This document shows positions 20,401-32,559 of a stretch of DNA of 64,000 nucleotides, piece after piece. Position numbers and translations under genes: made by a program. How positions within the stretch are numbered: position 1 is the first letter of the stretch; every line of letters starts with the position of its first letter. Source of the DNA: Arenicola marina (taxonomy: Eukaryota > Annelida > Polychaeta > Arenicolidae); the NCBI GenBank assembly GCA_964019135.1, contig CAXHSH010000379.1, forward strand, positions 248,001 to 312,000, read 5' to 3'. A model generated the notes under the pieces. That model searched no databases and had not been told where the DNA came from. It worked only from the letters and a program-made list of their open reading frames with translations.

Positions 20401-23123
20401 TCTCCTCCTTCCTGGGTAAACTTGTGGCAGATGTGCTTGCCCACAAGAAGAGGTGTGTTGGGGTCACTTGGGTGGTCACTGCACTTTGCCAATGCCTGGG
20501 TCAGCAACAGCTTCACGTTGTGGGAGAGCTCCTCCACGGAGAGATCCCTCCGTTTACCCTCAACCACGTGGCTGAAGGCGAACACATTGGGGCATTCTTT
20601 GGGGGGGGGAGGGGTCTGCCGAAAGCGCAGCTGTGCCTTCAGAGCTTTCTTTCGTTCTGAGACGCTTGGAAGGTCCCCAAGCGCAGAGTCTACCTGGCTT
20701 TCTGTCTGCCACAGGCCGTAATACAGGATATCCTGTGTGTGCAGCTCCAGTTGAGCGACCTTCCTGGCTTTGGTAGCTTCATCCGCTCTGACCTTCTCCT
20801 CGGCCGCCAGCCTGCGTGCCGCCTTGATTTCCGTGGCCCTAGCTTGGAAGTTGGCTCTCACGGTCTTGACGTCTTGCCTGGCCAGGCGCAATACCTCGTC
20901 CCATTCCTTTTGAGTCTTTTGTTGAAGCCACTCGTGCGTCTTATTACAGCTGAACATCACGCATGCCTCTGATGCGATCGTTGAGATGTTTGGCTTACAC
21001 CTCATCGCTGGGAGATCGCTGGTCCTTAAAGAGTTTCTGGGCAAGGACACCCATGGCAGGAAGAACAACTGCGAGGATGGTCGCCACCTTGTCGTCATGC
21101 TCCCAAGGGTTGACCAATTTCTCTAGCAGGGCATCTTTTTTGACGACAGTTGCATCTCCCCATGGCAAGTAATTTCCCTGCAAAATCTAAGTTGTCAGAT
21201 ACAGGAGCGTTTTGAAAGAAAGTTACCAGCTGTAGATATTTTTTTTGGTGTTCATGTCCAGAATGTGTGTTTGTTTTTCCTCGATCATGTGCCAGAGTGG
21301 AGTGGTTACAAATTTACTGACCAGGCCTAATGCTTTGCACCCAGCAACGTACTCAATGACACTGAGATCCTGTGCGACAGCTTTAAGAAGTTTGTTTGTT
21401 TGGTGTCCCTTTAAGAAAGTGTCTATCTGTTGGTGCGGGAAGAAAAGTGCAGATGCATTGTGAAATAAAAAGTTAAATTTGTGGCCCCTGAACTGTTCTA
21501 GAGGCAAGCGATAGAGGCCATGGTTCTTCAAATATGGTTCGATGAAGGCCTTGAAGCTGCCATGCGCCCCAGACTTCTCGTCCCCACCGCGAGTTCACTG
21601 GAACGAATGAAAGGGTCAGAAGTATCCTCCTGTTCACTCATTAAGGTCTTCTCTGCTTCTTTTAGTGACACGGATGCAGTTTCTGCGAAGTGGACTAAAC
21701 TATGGAGTCCACAGAAGAAGTTTTTCGGGTTGCCAAGAGCATCCTGATCTTCTTGGGGCAAAGTGTCAAAGCCTGCGATAACACCAGGCAGAATTTCCTT
21801 TCTATAAACTTCAACAGGGTGATTAAATTTGATTTCTGTTGCTGCACGGTCAGACATAGTTGATGTTATCTTTGACATTATCTGTGCAGAAGTTTCAGTG
21901 TCTGTGACACGACACCTGTCATCAATATCGTGCAAAATAGCTTGCAGTGTTGAAAACGTATCTTGGGCACTTTTTGTCTTTAAATCACGTAAACCTAGCA
22001 CCCAGGGGCGACCGGATTCATCAGTGAGATGGTAACCACCATACTTGGCACCAAATTTTGAGGTTTCGTCAGTGAGTAGGCAGTAATTTTGTTTGCTACC
22101 AACCTCTGTTCCAACTTGCTTTTGTGCTAAAACAAGTCTTTGCACATTCATGTTTTCGATGGTAGATTTACAAGGAAGTCGCCCTGGAACTTTACCAACC
22201 AGCTTTAAAACAGCAGTAATGACAGGCGAAACCTGTCTAGTGGTTACATGATGCTCCAATAATTGGTAAGCACACTGTTGCAATTCTGGCAAAAAAGCCT
22301 GCTTGGTTTCATCAAACACATTCAATTCTGCTTCATCATTAATGACAGTTCTAAGCCACTCGTTCTCTGCTAAAATGTCTCATACTTGCTTATTTACAGC
22401 ATCAATCTGATTATCAAGTTCCTGTTGCATTCTTTCAGTTTCATCATTGATAGCATGTAAGCTATTTTCATTTTCTCGGGCTTCCTTTAATTCCCTTTGA
22501 GCTTTGATGAACTGACTTCTCCAGGACTTTTCTCTCGCTTCTGTACTTTTCAGTTTTAATGTTTTTCTCACTGTTATGGCTTGCATTTTTTCATCTCTAT
22601 CGGACATTTGCTTGTTACATCTTTTAATGTCTTTTAGAGTTTGATTTTTTCTCTTTTCTATTTTTAAGTCAGCCTTAAGCTCTTCATTTTCTGCAGCAAG
22701 TGCAGTAATCTTTTCTTCCATAACAACAGAAGATGCATTTAATTTAAACACGGCATCCTTTTAGGACTCACTGAGAACAGATTCACATGACTTTGGAGTA
22801 TCTACAGAGGCCCTTCTCTTTTTACTAGAAGACTTCACAGGAAGCATAATGTCTGCTAATAGAAACAATTGTAAATTCTTGTCACCATCTTTTCGCGATC
22901 TAGACTTGTTAAGTTTCTGGTAATCCTGCCAAATCCTTGCAACAGTACATTCAAAACCTCGTCTACTGGCAAGATCACTGTCACTGACATTGTCACCCTT
23001 TGCTAAGGCAAGGACAAAATCGACACACTTTTGCTTCCCATCTTTCTTGTACACTTCAATCAATTCACCACGAGTAATACAAATAGACATGCCCTCTTCA
23101 TTTACTATGTTGAGGTCAGCCAT
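20394..23123 (-). pseudogene. Unclassified animal DNA transposase, decayed
   Basis: A minus-strand coding stretch of about 2.7 kb. In order: N-terminal domain (23123-22761, from ATG at 23123), coiled coil (22751-22380), and a core with CLLTDETSKFG, TMSDRAATEIKFN and NFFCGLHSLVHFAE (22060, 21835 and 21700). The spacing of these Asp and Cys/His motifs recalls RNase H-fold transposases such as hAT or KDZ; this is inference. Then come conserved blocks GCKALGLVSKFVTTPLW and SEACVMFSCNKTHEWL and an Ala/Lys/Glu-rich coiled coil. In-frame stops are at 22758 and near 22382, and the frame shifts near 21590, 21220 and 21000. The C-terminus ends at the 25-bp array. I recall many similar uncharacterised proteins in corals and oysters, but could not search. 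Confidence 0.65.
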
Positions 23124-23389
23124 TGTTAGATAATATGAATATTGTCAACAAATTAATGGTGTACCACTACTATCTGTAGAAATGTCAAACTGATCAAAGT
23201 AATCTGGCAACTTTCCAGGCAACAACAAGTCAGGAAAAACACACATGCAACATTAAACCATTCTTATTCCCTTGGTCAAAGTTAAAATTATTACAGTTTA
23301 GCAAGCTTCTTATCCATGCAATTTGTTTTACAAGAATTGCCTATTACAAGACACAATTAAAGTGCTGATATTTCAAGTAGTAGTTATTA
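23124..23389. other. 5' flank of the transposase
   Basis: AT-rich and non-coding; no terminal repeat found. Confidence 0.4.
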
Positions 23390-24060
23390 AACTGTGCACG
23401 CATGCAAAAAGTGGTACCCCATATAAGATACTACACCATATTAGCAGGCAGAGAGCAGTGCATATTTACAGTATATGAAACAACCACAATTATATAGTAC
23501 TACAAGCTAGAAGGTCAAAGATAACTGTACAGATAGTACAACAAGCAAGCAGGTAGCAGATAACTATTTTGTGCAAGCAAGCAAAACTGGTACCAATTAT
23601 AATACCCTACACCATATTAGCTAGAAGGGAGCAGTGCACATTTACAGTATATCTTATCAACACGATGGTATAACAAGCAAGAATGTAATGGATAACAGTG
23701 TGGTTATTACAATGGCATTATACTATACCAGGTTTAGAAACATGTATACAACAAACAAAAAATAGTACCAAATGTCTCACCCTACACCATACTACTATTA
23801 TTAGGTATACATACTGGCTGGAGACCAATGCAGATTAGCAGATTTTTTGGCTATTAGTCATGCTCAGTTACATAATGGTAAATTATGCCAAACCATGTTC
23901 ATTAATCTATACACAGCAATCACGAAGGGATATAATATACTACCCTACACTATAATAGATACATATGAAGGAAAACTAGAAACTTGCACATTAATAGTAC
24001 ATTTTATCAAAGCAATGTAGCATTAAGCAAGAAAGTAGCAGCTATTAGAGTTCATCTATC
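23390..24060. repeat. Diverged tandem repeat of about 176 bp, 4 units
   Basis: The landmark CTACACCATA recurs at 23431, 23607 and 23782, and CTACACTATA at 23945, giving spacings of 176, 175 and 163 bp. Around it each unit carries a GTACC before and GCAGTGCA.ATTTACAGTATAT after, with progressive divergence. The length is near a nucleosome repeat. Confidence 0.7.
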
Positions 24061-25030
24061 ATCATCTAATTTGTGATCGGGTGAGGGTGGCCTTGAGAGC
24101 CATGAGATCGTCTGATCGGAGGGGGGGGGGGGGGGACTATAACAAGCATTACACCCCCTCCACTGGATCCGCTACTGTCCTGTGCTTAATTCCTACCGAT
24201 ATTCCATTGTAACCCAACTATTAGCCATACTGTAATATATTGCAGCTGCTGAAAGAGAGTGCTGAGCTTTAGAAGCGTGAGCAGTTTGAATACTTATACT
24301 CCATACACATGGAATACTGTTTCATGTATGATTTATTCAATGTCCCAGCAACTTACGTACTACACATTTAGTATGCGTAGAAGTTATATAAGGGGCCTAA
24401 ACATCAAATCCGTCATCCTGAATCTCCAAATGAGCATACATAAGGTTATTACTTTTTCAGTTGTTAATAGATAATACATAGTTATTTTGATATTGGTTAT
24501 TTTGATAATGGTTGCTGTAAAAATATATGATGCATGACTGGTGGGGTAACAATCCGGGTAGCACACCGGCTGTACGGCCCACACAAAAAATACGCAAGGT
24601 TGGGGCGAACGCTTTAAAAGAGTATCCCAAGTTGTACTAATAACCTGTGTTGGAGGCAAAACGCAATACGGAATAGAGGTTGGGAGAAGGTTAGTGGCAT
24701 GGTAGGCCAACCGTCTTATGGCAAATTGTGCCGAAGGTAAATATGTAACTAATCAACATGATTTAAAAAGGGTCTGGATTTATATTGCCAGCCGTATCTA
24801 TATCGCCGATTCACCTTTGATTCAAATACAATAACAAATTCTACATTTTCTTTGTTTCTGCTCATCGCCGTAAGAAACAACAAAAGAAGCGAGTGATAAG
24901 CCGGCATACGTGGTTGTCAGAAGAATTGTCGGAGCTGCGTACCACATTCCAGAAGTTTTTCTTGACTGGGAAAGCACCGGGCCAAAGCACCATTCAAGAC
25001 GGTATCACTACAAGCAGAGTCAACAAGGGA
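24061..25030. other. Non-coding
   Basis: Contains a poly-G tract of about 15 (24120-24135). No gene seen. Confidence 0.5.
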
Positions 25031-25089
25031 TTACTATGAAGTGTGTTTATTTCGTACAACTTAGGCCATGGGCCCATGGTACAACACAT

Positions 25090-27484
25090 TTACACATTAT
25101 TTGGTAACAGTGCACAGTCATCCATAATCTTAAAACAATGATACGTGTATGCTGCCAAATTACATAGAATCTTGACATTCGTAGTTTTCTTTATTGTGTG
25201 AAAATTAGCTCTGGTATCATATTTGTCAGGAATACAAATGTCATACTTTGTTCGTATATCACAAAATTGCGGACAAACCATGACAAAGTGAAGCTCATCT
25301 CCTAGCACCTTTACATTCTGATTAAGACAATAATTGCAATATCTTTCCTCTCTGGGAACACGACCGCGAAGCTTTTCTATTGGTAATTTATGGCTAGAAC
25401 ATCTTAGTTTGGCAAGTGCAGTCCTGTGATTGTATATTGTGCAACATTGTAGATAAGGTTCTAACTCCAAGTGACACTTAAACTGTTTATAATGGTCAAG
25501 GTTTGAAATACTGTCAACGTTATCGGACCATTCCTGTAGTGATATATCAGATAAACGCTGTTTAAATTCAGATAAAAACCAATTGACGTCTCCCACACCT
25601 TGCGACACCCAGACATGGCCGTAACCATACTTATACAGTAGATCACGGATACATGTCGCCCAAGTCAATTGTCCAGCTTCTTCTAAACAGAATAGTTTAT
25701 TAAAACAACTGTTAGTGTACCGACTCGGTGTATGTATAATATTTAACCAGAACTTAACACATCGGGTCATGTATGAGACGTAGATTGGCTTCCTGCCGCA
25801 TTCCCCTAGCACCGCGCAGTCTAAGTTTACTGTATCTGATGTGACACTTTTCAATCTGGGGGCGGTAGCTATATCCCCATACGTCAGATCCATAGAGTAT
25901 AATAGGTAAAATCATTTTATCAAACAATTCGAGGCTGACCTTCACTGGCAAGTCTCCACATTTTGATCTGATATTTCTGACGATAAACATTGCTCGTTCC
26001 GCTTGCTTTACTAACGTTTCAAGGGCTGCTGTCCATTTTAATGAAGAAGTAAAAAGAATGCCGAGATATTTGTAGTACGTGACGGTTTGTATAATTTTTC
26101 CGTTACAAAACCATCGTTCATTTTTTCTAAGTTTACCGCCATTTCTAAAAACTACTATTTTAGTTTTTAAAATGTTAACCTGTAATCCATATCTTTGACA
26201 GAATTCTCCTAGAGTGTCTAATTGCTTCTGCAGACGGCCAACCGAATCATTAACAACCGCAATATCGTCTGCGTACATAAGCCTAAAAACGCCTGGGAAT
26301 ACTTCATCAATGAACACTCCGGGACAACCCTGCTGCTTACACATAGCTTCAAATTCTTGTATATACATGATAAACATAAACGGACTTATCATACACCCTT
26401 GTCGAGTGCCAACTCCACAGTCAAAATATTCAGAGATGCCTTCGGACGTCTTAACACATGATTTAAGTTTCGAATACATATCCCTCAGGACATCGATGAC
26501 ATGGCCGTGAACACCGTCCTTCATAAGTCTATAAAACAACTTGGTATGCGGAACTGAGTCAAACGCCTTTGAAAAATCGACGAAAGCGCAATAGAAGCGA
26601 CCGCCCTTTTTGCATAAATACTTTTGAGCCAGAGCGTACAAACTAAAGATGTGATCTACAGTCGATCTACTTTTCCGATATGCACATTGACTCTCAGATA
26701 GTTTACCATTGTCCTCGGCCCATATAGATAACCTATTGTTCAAAACTTTTGTGAAGATTTTGCTGATGGCGCATAACAACGATATTCCACGGTAATTGTT
26801 CACGTCTGTCTTCGACCCAGTCTTATGGATAGGACTAATAACAGCTTTACACCACTCATCTGGGAATATTCCTTTAGTTAATATAGCATTGAAAAGACGG
26901 TGCAAACAACCTATGATTATATACTTCCCCGATTTAATCATTTCGTATACAAGTCCGTCTGGACCCCTTGCTTTACCATTTGGTAATTGTACAAGGACAT
27001 CATCTATTTCATTGACTGTAATTTCAGAGTTAAGCGGAGTGGGGTTGTTTTCCATACAGGTGTCACATTCTTTGTCATGTTCATTTACATATCTCTTAAC
27101 TTCATCGTCGAATTCAGTGCCAGTGTCGGCACTTTCATTCAGCAACGAGCTAAAGTGTTCTAACCATTGATCAACCGAAATATTTTGTGATGGCTGCGAT
27201 CTGATCTTAAACTGGTTTATCTTACTCCAGAAATCCTTCTCAGTGTGTAGTGAATGATTGAGGGCATGATATTGCTTAGTTTCGTACATTCGTCTTTTTC
27301 TTTTACACAAATCTTTAAATTCACGCGTTGCACAGTGATAAAGCTCACAGTCATGGTCAGTTCTCGTGTCTTTATATTGGCTCAGCGAACGAATCTTTTT
27401 AGATCTTAATACGGAGCATTCATCATCCCACCACTCTGCACCTGTTTTGCGGTTGGTCGATACCTTGACTTTCGAACGCCGCAT
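25090..27484 (-). pseudogene. LINE reverse transcriptase and C-terminus (rest of ORF2)
   Basis: The 576-codon frame 27484-25754 has the reverse transcriptase motifs GKARGPDGLVYEMIK, YRGISLLCAISKIF, FVDFSKAFDSVPH (motif A), GTRQGCMISPFMF (motif B) and RLMYADDIAVV (motif C, YADD). The thumb follows to ILYGSDVWGY. The C-terminal part (25893-25090) is in another frame. It has a zinc-binding-like CNYC...H...C near 25270-25340 and ends in NNV. Full domain content is present, with one frameshift near 25815-25880. Confidence 0.9.
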
Positions 27485-27534
27485 ACAAATTGCTGCGCGC
27501 TGGAGAGCATGAGAAAGTTTGTCAACTGCATTAT

Positions 27535-28449
27535 TTACATCACCATGTATTCATTCATTCTAGATGGATCCCAGCGATAAACGGGGAGGGTTGGTGCATG
27601 TTGGTTGTCAACGCGCGCTCGTTCGCTGTTACATTTGAAGAGGCTCACAATTGGAAAATGATCTGAACCGCTACTCATGTCTACCTTAAAATCCGTTACG
27701 AAAGGAAAGATACTAGTGGAAGCTAACATGTAATCAACAAGGCTGCGTCCATTTGGCGAGCAGAAAGTAAATTCTCCGTCAGGATCACTGACGCTTCTAC
27801 CATTTAGCATATGGACATCAAAACGCTTGCACAAGTTCAACAAAGAGTGACCAAAACGACTAACCCTAGTTTTGCTATCTCTCGACTTACGTTCTATATT
27901 AAACGTGTCGCCACTATACCACTCTGCATTGGGAATGAAATTTAGATTACCGTCGTGGAAAAAATCCGACTCATCGCTTGTGCGTGCGTTAAAATCCCCT
28001 GTTATTAACACATGACAGTTTTCATTTTCACATAACACATCTGCTAGATATCGTTCAAACTCCATTACACCATCGACTTCATCCCTGTTGTCATAAAAAG
28101 TGGAACCATCACTTGGAATGTAAACACAGACAATTATAACATCTTTATCGAGACCCATTGCATCCTTATCAGCTCTAAAGTACACTCCATAATCCGTTCG
28201 AGTTAGGAGTCGTAAACTCTTACTTAATCTTTTACTCACAAACACAGACAGTCCTCCGGGAGTCCTACCGTACTTAGCCCTCCTTTTTCCGTGCATAAAG
28301 TATCCTGTGTGGTTATCGAGTAAATCGTCGACATCTTTATCACATTTTGTCCATGTTTCACTTAAGGCAATCACATCAAATTGTTCCAAGTAGGGTACAA
28401 AATTTGGGCAGTTTCTGGCATCGCGTAGACCGTGTACATTCCAATACAC
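27535..28449 (-). pseudogene. LINE endonuclease domain (start of ORF2)
   Basis: 304 codons. Motifs of an exonuclease-endonuclease-phosphatase fold are in order: WNVHGLRD, DVIALSETW (catalytic Glu), GDFNARTSDE (Asp/Asn) and SDHFPIVSLF (terminal Asp-His). It nicks the target DNA to prime reverse transcription. The frame closes at 27535, and the open reverse transcriptase frame is one base out of phase, so ORF2 is split by a small indel. Confidence 0.9.
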
Positions 28450-28494
28450 AAATTTGAGGTCGTTGGCAGGAGCAGTTTGGGCCGGGCCAATGTC

Positions 28495-29451
28495 CTATTG
28501 GCGAATGGATGTGGTGCACACAATCTGTCCGTTGTCATCGACTATAAAGGTTTCGTTATCCACGTGAAGTTTGTCGTAGCGTAGACTGGCCCGCTTCCCA
28601 TGGTCTTTGGCCTCCTTCATCTTCGGGTATAGGATCTTGCGGACATCTCGGACGCGTTGGCTGAAGTCTTCGCTTATCTTCAGGGGTGAGCTTTTCGGCA
28701 ACGTTCTCGCTTTTTCCAGTACTTCGTTTTTCGTTTTCCATTGGAGAAATTTGACGATAATTGGCCGTGTTCGGTTTTCTTGTTTCTTGCCAAGCCTGTG
28801 TGCTCGCTCGATCTCCCACATGTTGTTGTCGCCGGCGTCTGTTATTTTCAAACATTCTCGCATAGCGTGACGGACCGTTTCTTCACTTTTTTCCCAGGTT
28901 TCCCCGCTTCCTTCTTGAAGGCCAAAGAATATAAGGTTGTTTCTGCGAGAGTATTCTTCTTGACGGGTTATGTCACCATGCAGTTGTTTCATCCTTCCTT
29001 CCATGGTCTATTTCTCTCTTTCCATCTGTTTATTTGCATCGCCTTGCTGAGTGCTGAGCTCTTCCTGCCTGGTACTGAGCAATTCGATGGCCGCTGTACA
29101 GAGCTCAAGTTTGTCGTCCACGTTTGCCATGTGTTCTTCTATATGGCTCAATTGCGCCTGAAGCTCACACTGGGCCTCCCGGACGGCCTTGACGTCTTTC
29201 CGAAGTTCAGTAACCAGTGTCACCAGTGTTGTGAGCAATTTTTCAGTGTTTTCACCGACCTTCACATGCTCAAGTTCCTCCTCGGGCAGAAGGTCAAACC
29301 TAGAGGGCTCGCCTTTAGCCCAGGTACACGTGTCCGCACGGCTTGACGAAAATGGCTTGTTTGGCATGGGACTGTCGTTATCACTGCTGGAACTCCCTCC
29401 ACTGTTTCGTGACTTCCTCTTTGATTGGGCTTGTTTCCAAATATCCGACAT
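28495..29451 (-). pseudogene. LINE ORF1 protein
   Basis: ORF1p binds LINE RNA as a trimer. The frame shows a Ser-rich N-terminus, a long coiled coil (TELRKDVKAVREAQCELQ... about 29250-29020), then an RRM-like part RRNNLIFFGLQE, a ERAHRLG motif and a C-terminal domain RPIIVKFLQWKTKNEVLEKA. This layout is that of L1/CR1-type ORF1. A single TAG at 29005-29007 interrupts the frame between the coiled coil and the RRM; the frame is the same on both sides. Confidence 0.85.
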
Positions 29452-29500
29452 ATTCCTGAGTACTTCTTCTGCCTCGACAGAGGGTAGGAAAATAGTGGGC

Positions 29501-30971
29501 CCTTGATATTCTGGTTATATTCGTCATAAAATCGAGAGCTCTTAATTCGTGTGTGCAGCTGTGCAGCGCCACCTATCGTCAATTGTCAACTATGGAAGTT
29601 ACCCAAAGACAAAAGTTACCCAAAGACAAAATCAAAAAGAAAGTCCCATGGCTCCGAATGCAAGAAAGGAAGCACAGTGATCGGGTTCCTTAAACTGCTC
29701 GGGTTCTTTGAACTACTCGCCACTCCCCTTCCTTATATGCTCATGTTTCCTGAGAATTATTGAGGAGGTGAATATAAAAAACATGTATTACACTGCATGT
29801 GAACGAATTTGGAGTGTTCGTAAGCATAATCTAAATGACGCGGAACATTTACTTGCTGTCAGCATTATCCTTAGCAATATGGTTTTTCTGTTGAAGTTTC
29901 ATGCTGACTATCTCGGCAGTTGGCTAATAAAAGTTTCTGAATAAGATTTGCTATCTTGATATTTCCTTGATATATTGCAGCAAAATTGACGGCCCCTTTT
30001 TGACGAAACATTCCTACATGATTGCACAAGCAACTGGAAATTGGTTTTGTTTCTAGATACGAGCATAGTATTAATTTAAAAAAAATCAGTTCCAGCAGTA
30101 TGAACATGAATAACTTCAGATACCGACTGGCAGCGCCCTCTTGCGAACAATGGGGAGTAAGGCCCACAACGTTGTATTGTACTTGTAAATTACATGACAC
30201 TCAACGTGCGATTCTACTTGTACATCAAACCCCACAACGTAAATTCCCACAACGTAACTCTCGTCGGTATGTCTGTCAGAGCATTATCTGTCGAGTGCCT
30301 AAAGATATCGTTCTATTCTTATACCAAAACATTCCGACAGCCCATCGACAGGTCAAGTTCGTGAATGGGCAATATAACTCAAAGGTCAAGGTCACGATGA
30401 CGTCATAAGTCCAAACCACATTTTCCGCTCTAGCTCTCTTAATATTGCAGCTAGAGAGCCACAATTAGTGTTAAAATATTCAGCTCCTCAAAATCTTTCG
30501 CGTTACAGACATCAGATTTGACGTAGGATGAAAATTTCCAAGAACTTTTGGAACAAGTTGATGTGACTCATTGTCTTCCGCTTTGTCGATTTATTCTTTG
30601 GTTTTTTAATGTAATCCTGAACAGGGACATTTTTTGCAAATCTATTCTCACAAGTTGCATCCAAGACGATTTCTGAGTCTTCTGTTTCAGAGCCAGATGA
30701 ATAGTCAATATCGTGGTTTACCAGAGCTGGCCTCAAGGCTAGTCTGTGGTACGCGGCCTCACGCTTGCCAGGTGAGTCCGTGAACGTCCAATTTATACAC
30801 GGTTGTGATTGGTCGCGCAGTGGGTAAGCTGGTACCGCCGCTTATACTCATACAAGCTGAGAGAGCGAAGTTGGGGCCGCGGAACCAGGCTAAGCAGTGG
30901 GCCCCTATCGGCAAGTCTGATTGGGTGCTATTTGTGGCTCATAGCAGGAACGGGAAAGCCTGAGCATCAGA
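29501..30971. other. Non-coding
   Basis: No gene recognised. There is a small tandem duplication GTTACCCAAAGACAAAA at 29598-29630. Short open frames show no domain. Confidence 0.45.
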
Positions 30972-31365
30972 ATGGCAGACCATGCGAATGTAAACATTCC
31001 AGAGATAAAGAGAGGATCGAGTCCGAATTTAGCCAAGAACATTGTGTTCAAATACTGTCTTGTTTACCTAAACACGAAAGCAAGACAAAACCAACCGCCC
31101 TATCAATTCTTGCGGCCGAAACAGAGCGATTGCATTCGAAAGTGTGCAGAACAAGGCAGCGATCTGCTTGCGGTTCTGGCTACAAGCTCCGGAAAATCCT
31201 TGGTGTTTCACCTCATCCCGATATATCGCAAGTTTCACATGGAATTTATGGAGCGAAGTGGGATCACAGACACAGGGATATCGTTGGTGATAAGTCCACT
31301 CAACGCCATCCTGATGCAACAGAAGAGGATGTTAGGGGGTGATCCAACTCTTTGGGAAACAGCAG
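30972..31365 (+). CDS. RecQ-like helicase, exon 1
   Basis: The ATG at 30972 opens MADHANVNIPEIKRG. A Q-motif-like LRPKQSDCIRKC precedes Walker A DLLAVLATSSGKSLVFHLIP (31160-31219), and ISLVISPLNAILMQQ is motif Ia. RecQ-type helicases unwind DNA 3'-5' with ATP. The exon ends at AGCAG|GTAACC (31365/31366) in phase 1, which matches the next exon exactly. Compared with RecQ proteins, an insertion lies between motifs Ia and II. Confidence 0.65.
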
Positions 31366-31828
31366 GTAACCTGCACTGGCTGCTTGCAGTCAATTGAATT
31401 TATAAGCTTACTTTAACCATAACCATAGATCTAGCCTCTAGGTCAGTATAAATCTTATAATGATTTTTTTTTATCTAATTAAAAAAAAGTTTAAACATTT
31501 ATTGATTGATTGATTCAACCACTGATATATAGTATGTTAAATATAAGAATTTGTACATGGTAACAATTCAACTCTTTGTGGTAGTTTGTAATAAGTTATT
31601 AAACTTACGCAGAGTCAATCTAATTTACAGCAACTTTCCACCCAAAGTATAATTTTTTTTTTGACAAAAAGTGGTAAGTTACAGCAACTGACTAGTTTCA
31701 TTCATCATATACAATATATATGTATTGATACACTGATCAACTAAGAATGTAAACACATCATTTCAAGTCGTATGCATGGAAATATTGCTGTACATGTACC
31801 TTGAAGTATGTTAAACCTACATTTGCAG

Positions 31829-32448
31829 ATAAGGATATAGACTTCTCAGAAAGCAGCTCAGAAGATTTATCATCTGATGAAGAAGTAGAAGGAGAACCTA
31901 AGAAAGAGATTCATGGGATGTCAGGCAACTTCAAATTTATATTAGGACATCCAGATAAGTTTTTGCACAAGAATGTGCTGGATTTGATGAAGAATGCCAA
32001 ATGGAATAAGGATGTCAATTACATTATTGTTGATGAAGCCCATTGTGTTGTCACCTGGAGTGACAATTTCAGGCCAAAGTACAGAGATATTGATCAACTT
32101 ATATCAATATTTCCTGCTGCCGTTGTAATTGCATTAACTGCTACTGCTACAGTGCGAATGCAGACTGATATCATACGCCTTTTGGGAATGCACAAACCAC
32201 AAGTAATCACAGCTCAGATAGACCGACCAAATATCAAATATAGTGTGAAGAAAAGGCAAGCACATTCAGGAAGTGGCAACTCTGCTGAGACATCATATAG
32301 TAATGTGATATTACCTCTTCTGGAGGAACTCCGCCAAAGGAAGAATGCCTACCCAAAGACTGTTGTTTACTGTGGGTTGAAGTGGTGTGGGTTTGCAAAT
32401 GAGCTTGGTGATTATACCAATGTGGTCACTGGGTGCAAATATCGATAG
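31829..32448 (+). CDS. RecQ-like helicase, exon 2, truncated
   Basis: The acceptor TTTGCAG ends at 31828. The exon starts in phase 1, compatible with exon 1, so joining gives a Ser/Asp/Glu-rich linker and then FKFILGHPDKFL. Motif II is IIVDEAHCVVTWSDNFRPKY (DEAH box) and motif III is VVIALTATATVRM, both diagnostic of RecQ-like proteins. After KTVVYCGLKWCGFANELG (motif IV region) the frame closes at 32448. The rest of helicase domain 2, with motifs V and VI, is missing, so the protein could not be an active helicase. The adjacent LINE-like element may have replaced the 3' exons. Confidence 0.65.
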
Positions 32449-32559
32449 GCAAACAATGTATACCGGAAAGTAGGCCTAGTTGCAGCTAGTGATGACAGGT
32501 TGAGCTAAACTGTGGGCTTCACCTGCATTACACTAAACCTGTGAGCTGTGTAAACTGTG

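Larger units (their letters stand above)
25040..29500 (-). mobile_element. Nearly full-length two-ORF LINE (CR1/L2-like)
   Basis: A minus-strand LINE of about 4.4 kb. It contains ORF1 (29451-28495), apurinic-type endonuclease (28449-27535), reverse transcriptase (27484-25754) and a C-terminal Cys/His segment (25893-25090). The order and the C-terminal CNYC...H...C motif fit the CR1/L2/Jockey assemblage; clade not resolved. The 3' end shows AATAAA-like sequence near 25045-25055. Visible breaks are one in-frame stop in ORF1 and frame changes near 27535 and 25815-25880, so the copy is recent but inactive. Confidence 0.9.
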
